DNA from: DASUPK01 sp963736685
Lineage (GTDB): Bacteria; Actinomycetota; Thermoleophilia; Solirubrobacterales; 70-9
Assembly (NCBI GenBank): GCA_963736685.1
Contig: CAVTPZ010000013.1
Location: 68,714 to 132,713 of the forward strand
DNA: 64,000 nt
Direction of reading: 5' to 3'
In this document: positions 58,789 through 64,000 of the stretch, in pieces
How the letters are laid out: every line of letters starts with the position of its first letter
Position numbering within the stretch: position 1 is the first letter of the stretch
Position numbers and translations under genes: made by a program
Notes under the pieces: model-generated
What the model saw: the letters and a program-made list of their open reading frames with translations, nothing else
What the model was told of the DNA's origin: nothing
Database searches by the model: none

Positions 58789-59310
58789 TCAGCCGGCAGA
58801 TGCCCGTGAGTATCGGAGCGAGCCGGGGGTGTCGAGCAGCTCTCCGGTCTCGAGGAGCGTCTTCAGGCCGGAGAGGATCATCGGCCAGCCGCCATAGAGC
58901 TCGCCGTTGGCATCGATCGGAAGCTGGTCGTGGATCACGGTCAGCTGGCACGAGTCGCCGACCGTGCGGATCTCCCAAGTCACCCGGGAGGAGCCGACGG
59001 CCTTCACCTCGTCGCTCCACAGGGCGGTCATCGTCTGCACCAGCCGCCTCGGCGGATCGACCTCCAGGTTCTCGCCCTCGGCGATCTCGATCACTCCCGG
59101 GACTCCGGAGTTGTACGTCGAGCCCTGCGTCCAGTCGGAGTTCGTGGCGACCCCGAAGCTGTACTTCGCGCGCATCTCCGGATCGGTGATGGCCTCCCAG
59201 AGACGCTCGGGCGTCGTCTTGATGTAGATCTCGAACACTGCGGTCCCGCTCCTCCCATCGGAGTCCGGAACCAGTGCGATCTGATGGGGAACTTCGAATT
59301 CCTCAGGCAA
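58789..59310 (-). CDS. SRPBCC/AHSA1 family protein
   Basis: A 173-residue START-like protein: FEIYIKTTPERLWEAITDPE, EGENLEVDPPRRLVQTM and YGGWPMILSGLKTLLETG. Its start overlaps the upstream ArsR gene by 8 nt, so it is the second gene of an ArsR-SRPBCC operon. Ligand unknown. Confidence 0.88.
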   Translation of the reverse strand: MPEEFEVPHQIALVPDSDGRSGTAVFEIYIKTTPERLWEAITDPEMRAKYSFGVATNSDWTQGSTYNSGVPGVIEIAEGENLEVDPPRRLVQTMTALWSDEVKAVGSSRVTWEIRTVGDSCQLTVIHDQLPIDANGELYGGWPMILSGLKTLLETGELLDTPGSLRYSRASAG

Positions 59311-59620
59311 CGTCTTCCTCCTCGAGTTCTCGTTTGAGGCCCGTGAGTCCGGAGACCCAGGGCTCGGCGTACTTGCTGACCCAGCGCTCGTAGACGAGCC
59401 GGATCGGGACGGGGTTCAGGTAGTGGAGCTTCTCGCGGCCCCGCCTGCGCGTGACCACGAGACCTGCCTCCTCGAGCTGGCGCAGGTGCTTCATCACACC
59501 GAAGCGCGTCATCGGGAGGTCCTCCTCCAGGGCGGTGAGCGTCTGACCGTCCTCCTTGAAGAGACGGTCGAGCAGCTGCCGCCGAGTCGGGTCTGCCAGT
59601 GCCTTGAACACCTCGTCCAT
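59303..59620 (-). CDS. ArsR family transcriptional regulator
   Basis: A 105-residue winged-helix repressor: DEVFKALADPTRRQLLDRLF, DLPMTRFGVMKHLRQLEEAG and the wing RRRGREKLHYLNPVPI. No metal-binding Cys pair. First gene of the operon with the SRPBCC gene. Probably autoregulated through the dyad at 59635. Confidence 0.92.
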   Translation of the reverse strand: MDEVFKALADPTRRQLLDRLFKEDGQTLTALEEDLPMTRFGVMKHLRQLEEAGLVVTRRRGREKLHYLNPVPIRLVYERWVSKYAEPWVSGLTGLKRELEEEDVA

Positions 59621-59634
59621 GGCCGGGAGTATAG

Positions 59635-59650
59635 GTGACTAATCAGTCAC
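59635..59650. promoter_or_regulatory. ArsR-type operator dyad
   Basis: GTGACTAATCAGTCAC has perfect 6-nt arms around AATC. It lies 15 bp before the ArsR start and 28 bp before the divergent metallo-hydrolase, so it may control both. Confidence 0.65.
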
Positions 59651-59678
59651 ATGTCAAGGAACCGGCAGAATCTCCGCC

Positions 59679-60389
59679 GTGGACCTCGATCTCGAACGGC
59701 TCACCGCCCCCAACCCAAGCCCGATGACGCTGGAGGGGACCAACACCTATGTCGTCGGGCGCAACCCGGCCCTGGTCATCGATCCCGGGCCGGACCATGC
59801 GGGCCACATCGAGGCGGTCCGGGCCGCCGCCGAGGCGCGCGGCGGGATCGGGACGGTTCTGCTGACGCATGACCATGGCGATCACGCCGACGGGGTCGAT
59901 CGCCTGGGGGTGGAGGTGACGCGCCCTGCGGACGGTGAGGTGATCGCCGGCCTGCGCGCGCTCGTCACCCCCGGTCATGCGGACGAGCACCTCTGCTTCG
60001 TGGCCGGCTCGGCGTGCTTCACGGGCGACCTGATCCTCGGCCAGGGCTCCACGATCGTGGGGCCGCGCGACATGGGCGGGTCGCTGCTCCACTACATGGA
60101 GTCGCTCCGGAAGCTGCAGGAGCTGGAGCTGGACGTCCTCTATCCGGGCCATGGCCCCGAGGTGCATGATCCGGAGGCGAAGATCGCCGAGTACATCGCC
60201 CACCGCCAGGAGCGGGAGGATCGCCTCGTCGCGGCGCTCGACCGCGGAGAGCGCAGGCGCGCGGCGCTCCTCGCCGAGGTCTGGGACGACGTCCCCGAGC
60301 AGCTCCGTCCCGCCGCCGCGATCGCAATGCAGGCGCACCTCGAGAAGCTCGACGACGAGGGGCGTCTGCCCGGTGACCTGAGCGACTGA
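59679..60389 (+). CDS. MBL-fold metallo-hydrolase (LACTB2-like)
   Basis: A 236-residue metallo-beta-lactamase fold protein. It has NTYVVGRNPALVIDPGP, the zinc motif THDHGDHADG, a His in VTPGHADEHLC, Asp in FTGDLILGQ and the late YPGHGPEV. The C-terminal winged helix (about 185-235) fits LACTB2-type ribonuclease/thioesterase relatives. GTG 59679 has CAGAAT 7 nt upstream and no ribosome site. Confidence 0.9.
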   Translation: MDLDLERLTAPNPSPMTLEGTNTYVVGRNPALVIDPGPDHAGHIEAVRAAAEARGGIGTVLLTHDHGDHADGVDRLGVEVTRPADGEVIAGLRALVTPGHADEHLCFVAGSACFTGDLILGQGSTIVGPRDMGGSLLHYMESLRKLQELELDVLYPGHGPEVHDPEAKIAEYIAHRQEREDRLVAALDRGERRRAALLAEVWDDVPEQLRPAAAIAMQAHLEKLDDEGRLPGDLSD

Positions 60390-60422
60390 CCGCCGGCGCG
60401 CGGCCCCTGGTATGAACCTCCG

Positions 60423-62811
60423 ATGAGCATCGATCCAGGCCGGCTTTTGCGCGGGGGCGCCAAGGGGATGGGGATCGGGACAGCGCTGCTCGGCGCGACC
60501 GCCGCGGGTCTGTGGTGGCGCCTCTTCCGCCAGCCTCTGCCCCGCACGGAGGGAACCGTCTCGGTCCGCGGACTCAATGAGCGCGTCGAGATTGCCCGCG
60601 ACCGCTGGGGAATGCCGACCGTGCGCGCGCGATCGGCCGGCGATCTCTGGTTCGGACAGGGCTTCTGCCATGGCCAGGACCGCCTCTGGCAGATCGAGAT
60701 CCAGCGCCGCATCTGCTCGGGCCGCGTCTCGGAGGTCGCGGGGCGTGCCGGTCTCCCGGTCGACCGCCTGATGCGCACCCTGGGCCTCCGTCGCATCGCG
60801 CTCCGCGAGGAGGCTGAGCTCGACGGCGACCTGCGCTCCCTGCTCGACGCCTACTGTGCGGGCCTCAACGAGGCCGCCCGCACGTCGCCCCGCGCCCCCA
60901 CCGGAGCTGCAGCTCCTGCGCCTCGAGTTCGAGCCGTGGCGGCCCGCCGACATGCTCGCCGGAGGGAAGCTCCTCTCCTTCGGGCTCTCGACCAACTGGG
61001 AGCGCGAGCTGCTGCGAGCCGACCTGGTTCGCGAGCTCGGCGAGGAGCGAGCCGCGAAGATCGATCCCACGTATCCGAAGGGCAACCCGGTCGTGCTCCG
61101 GCCCGGGCACGGCTTCGACGGCGACGGCCTGGGTCTCGCCGAGCAGATAGGCCGCGTGCGCGACCAGATCGGCCTGGCCGCGGCCGCCAGCGGCTCCAAC
61201 AACTGGGCCGTGAGCCCGAGCCGCTCGGCGACCGGCGGAGCACTGCTCGCCGGCGATCCGCACCTACCCAGCGGCATGCCCGGCGTCTGGTACGAGATCG
61301 GCCTCGAGCTCGACGGGCGCTGGTGCCGCGGAGCCTCGATCCCGGGTCTCCCCGGCATCTCCCTCGGCCAGAACAACGACGTGGCCTTCGCCTTCACCAA
61401 CGTGATGGCGGACGTCGAGGACCTCTTCGTCGAGCGAATCACGGATCAGAGCTACGAGTTTCGCGGCGAGCAGCGCCCGCTCGAGATCGTGGAGGAGCTG
61501 ATCTCCGTCCGGGGCCAGGACGTGCCCGAGCGCCATGAGGTCCGCCTCACCCACCACGGCCCGATCGTCAATCAGGCGCTCGGCGCGGACGACGAGCAGC
61601 CGCTCGCGCTGCGTTGGGCGGCGCTCGACGAGCCCTCGATCTCCCACGCCCACATCGGCGTGCTCGAACCCACCAGCGGGCCGGAGCTCGTCGAGATGCT
61701 CCGCACGGTGACGATGCCGGTCTCCAACCTGATCTGGGCCGATCGCCACGGTTCGATCGGCTACAAGATGATGGGCCGGGTCCCGAAGCGAGACGGGGAC
61801 TGCCCGGACCTCCCCAAGCCGGGCTGGACCGGCGAGTTCGAGTGGGACGGGTGGATCCCCTACGACGAGATGCCCGAGCTGGTCGATCCGGATGAGGGCT
61901 TCCTCGTCACCGCCAACAACCGGGTGGTGGACGACGACTATCCCCACCACATCACGAGCGACTGGCTCGACGGCTACCGCGCCGCGCGAATCGAGCAGCT
62001 TCTGCGGGAGACCGAGGAGCACGACCTGGAGAGCTTCCGCCGGATGCAGACCGACCTCTATTCGATCCCCGGCGACGCGGTCGTCCACCGCCTGGCGCGT
62101 CTGCCGGCAACCAGCCAGCGCGAGGTGCGCGCCATCGAGCGGTTGAAGAGCTGGGACCGGACGCTCAGCTCGGCGACCGTCGCCGGCACGATCTACCAGG
62201 CCTTCCTGCTGCGGCTGGCGCGCGAGTTCACGCGGGCGGCGATCGGCGACCGCGATCTCGCGGACCGCTACCTGGACCGCGCCGACAACGGGTTCATCGC
62301 GCACGTCACCTCGCCGTGGCGCTGGCACTCCCATCTGCTCGCGCTCTGGGAGGAGGGCGACGGGGAGCTGATCGGCGGCTCCTGGGACGAGCTGGCGCTC
62401 GACGCGCTGCGCGGCGCGCTCGACGATCTTGAGGAGCGCTTCGGGCCCGATCCCGAGGAGTGGCAGTGGGGCCGCGTGCACGCGCTCCAGTTCCCCCACG
62501 CCCTCGGCGGTGCGCATCCGGTCGCCGAGCGGGTCTTCAACCGCACGCTCCACCCCGGAGGCGGTCAGGAGACCGTCGCCCAGATCGCCTATGACCCGAA
62601 CGACCCCTACGAGGCGATCTGGGCGCCGAGCTGGCGGATGCTCGCCGACCCGGCGGACCCGGAGCGCTCGCAGTGGCAGGCGTTCACCGGTCAGTCGGGA
62701 CACGCCTGGAGCCGTCACTACGACGACCTCCAGCCGCGCTGGGAGACGGGCGCCACCCAGTCGATGGCGGGCGAGGGCCCGTTCGAGATGCTCGTGCTTT
62801 CCCCGGGGTAG
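60423..62811 (+). CDS. penicillin acylase family protein, split by one frameshift
   Basis: An N-terminal-nucleophile hydrolase of about 795 residues. The first frame runs from ATG 60423 (N-terminal anchor AKGMGIGTALLGATAAGLWW, then RDRWGMPTVRARSAGDLWFG) to about 60890. A one-base shift then leads to PELQLLRLEFEPWRPADML and on to 62811. The autocleavage Ser is in SGSNNWAVSPSRS (codon at 61195). Unlike the secreted paralogue at 49421, it has a membrane-anchor-like N-terminus. The shift is either real or a sequencing error. Confidence 0.82.
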
Positions 62812-62814
62812 CTG

Positions 62815-63286
62815 ATGCCCTCGCGTCGCGACCAGATCAAGCTCACCGACGAGGAGCTCGCCGACCTGCTCGAGACGGAGCGGGTCGTGATCGTCTCCTC
62901 GATCGGCCCGCGCGGCTGGCCCCACTCGATGCCGCTCTGGTACGTCCCGCGCGACGGCGAGATCTGGATCTGGACCTACGCCAAGTCGCAGAAGGTGAAG
63001 AACCTCGAGCGCGATCCGCGCGCGACGCTGCTGATCGAGACCGGCTTCGAATACGGGGAGCTGCGCGGGGTGCAGATCGAGGCCGAGGCGGAGCTGATCC
63101 GCGAGGTGGAGCGAGATCGTCGACTTCGCCAAGGACCTGACGGTTCGCTACAGCGAGGGAATCGAGTCGGTCGAGGGCGACGCGGCCGCCGCGCTCGAGG
63201 CGCAGGCCCCGAAACGGGTCGCGATCCGCTTCCACCCCAAGCGGACAGCCACCTGGGACCACCGCAAGCTCGGCGGTGTCTACTAG
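62815..63286 (+). CDS. pyridoxamine 5'-phosphate oxidase-like (FMN/F420-binding) protein, frameshifted
   Basis: A split-barrel protein of about 156 residues: LTDEELADLLETERVVIVSSIG, here in part, then PHSMPLWYVPRDGEIWIWTY and SQKVKNLERDPRATLLIETG. An extra base near 63112 moves the reading to EIVDFAKDLTVRYSEG, which continues the family and stops at 63286. Without it the frame would run on in an unrelated Arg-rich sequence. It starts 3 bp after the acylase stop and is probably in its operon. Confidence 0.78.
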
Positions 63287-63392
63287 GCGGCAGAACGGGT
63301 AGTACCGCTCGGCACCCAATACTGACGACCTTTTTTCCTGGAAAGTGGCAGAATCCTCGCCCTACTATCCGGTAACGAGAAACGGGGGATCC

Positions 63393-64000
63393 ATGCGAAG
63401 GACCGCATTGGCTCTGACGATCATCGGGACGATGCTGCTGGGCGCCGGAAGCGCTCAGGCGTCGGCCCTCTTCAGTGGAGGCGGGGTCATCATATACGTC
63501 GGCGACCCCGGCGAGAAGAACGACGTGTCCGTCGGCACCGGCAACCTGCTCGGGGGAACCGTGCCGGTCTACACCTTCAGGGACGCCGACGCGAACCCGA
63601 TCACAATCATCGGCGGGCCCTGCGAGCTGATCAACGGCGTGGGCATGTGCCGGCAGGAGTTCGTCGGCAGCCTCGTCATCGACACTCGCGACCGTGACGA
63701 CACCGCCACGGTGCAGGAGTCGGTCGGCATCGGCGCCCTGATGATCGGCGGGCGCGGCGTGGATGTGCTGCTCGGCGGCAATGGCGGCGACATCCTGAAG
63801 GGCAACGACGGCCGCGATTCGCTGCGCGGGCGAGGCGGCGCCGACGTCTACAAGGGCGGCCGCGGGCGGGACACCCTGCAGACGCTCGACGGCGAGCGCG
63901 ACGCCTTCATCTCCTGCGGTGACGGCGGCGGCGACGTGCTCCGCAAGGACAAGATCGATCCGACGCGGCCACCACTGCGAGTTCAGCAACCACAAGAACC
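63393..64000 (+). CDS. secreted calcium-binding RTX-repeat protein (partial, runs off the window)
   Basis: At least 202 codons from ATG 63393. A signal peptide (RRTALALTIIGTMLLGAGSAQA) is followed by a beta-rich region with two Cys (GGPCELINGVGMC). RTX nonapeptide-like repeats come next: LLGGNGGDILKGNDGRDSL and GRGGADVYKGG. These bind Ca2+ and fold into a beta-roll. A GGGGG run lies shortly before the ATG. The last dozen codons read better in another frame (GHHCEFSNHKN), so another indel near 63965 is possible. Confidence 0.75.
   Translation, partial: MRRTALALTIIGTMLLGAGSAQASALFSGGGVIIYVGDPGEKNDVSVGTGNLLGGTVPVYTFRDADANPITIIGGPCELINGVGMCRQEFVGSLVIDTRDRDDTATVQESVGIGALMIGGRGVDVLLGGNGGDILKGNDGRDSLRGRGGADVYKGGRGRDTLQTLDGERDAFISCGDGGGDVLRKDKIDPTRPPLRVQQPQE

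Noticed and set aside
61264..63132. 622-codon open frame opposite the penicillin acylase
   Set aside because: It is antisense to the beta-chain coding region and has shadow-frame composition.

Overview
The window looks like chromosomal DNA of a high-GC actinobacterium, most likely from Thermoleophilia (Solirubrobacterales or a relative). This rests on recognised family patterns, not on a search. The main clues are a sigma factor fused to a zinc finger, a membrane anchor and a Gly-rich tail; secreted proteins with lysine-rich stretches; a secreted protein whose N-terminus has the typical Solirubrobacterales signal-anchor pattern; an epsilon-like carboxylase subunit; and a PafB-PafC fusion. Coding density is high, GTG and TTG starts are common, and many genes have a TANNNT box only 6-10 nt before the start codon, which points to leaderless transcripts. 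No gene-free stretch exceeds 300 bases.

Layout. 0-6 kb: a DUF4389 membrane protein, a methyltransferase, a metal-efflux permease divergent from its CsoR regulator with a clear operator, a degenerate GGDEF/HD-GYP membrane protein, an unusual class II tRNA-like gene (CAG anticodon, 8-bp acceptor and 4-bp T stem) and a Ca2+/H+ antiporter. 6-10 kb: small secreted proteins, a frameshifted secreted protein and the membrane-tethered sigma factor. 10-16 kb: surface-sugar genes (UDP-xylose synthase type, wecB) and assorted enzymes. 16-23 kb: propionate/methylmalonyl metabolism (mutase large-subunit domain, pccB, epsilon-like subunit) interrupted by two tandem acyltransferase-3 genes, one decayed, followed by dodecin. 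25.7-32.7 kb: a sulfur-assimilation block (sir, cysH, sat, cysC, a PHP protein, an Rrf2 regulator, a TauE/SafE permease with a structured leader). 32.8-38.3 kb: biotin-carrying carboxylase alpha subunit, a secreted protein, a HAD hydrolase and sucCD. 38-46 kb: aminotransferase, DtxR-family regulator, an ArsR/SRPBCC pair, clpP and a DHPS-like protein. 45-60 kb: MrfA-like helicase, tRNA-Phe, two penicillin-acylase-family proteins, endonuclease IV, LtrA, an OB/HD nuclease, a natural poly-His peptide, PafBC and a second ArsR/SRPBCC pair. The window ends inside a secreted RTX-repeat protein.

How the genes fit together. The mutase, PccB, the epsilon-like subunit, PccA and SucCD can together carry propionyl-CoA to succinyl-CoA and succinate, although they sit at three sites. 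sir-cysH-sat-cysC plus a permease make a nearly complete assimilatory sulfate pathway, probably under the adjacent Rrf2 regulator. MrfA, endonuclease IV and PafBC are DNA-repair functions.

Caveat. Several genes carry single-base frameshifts (near 7.1, 7.35, 7.6, 18.7, 18.9, 19.85-20.9, 60.9 and 63.1 kb). Some may be assembly errors rather than true decay.
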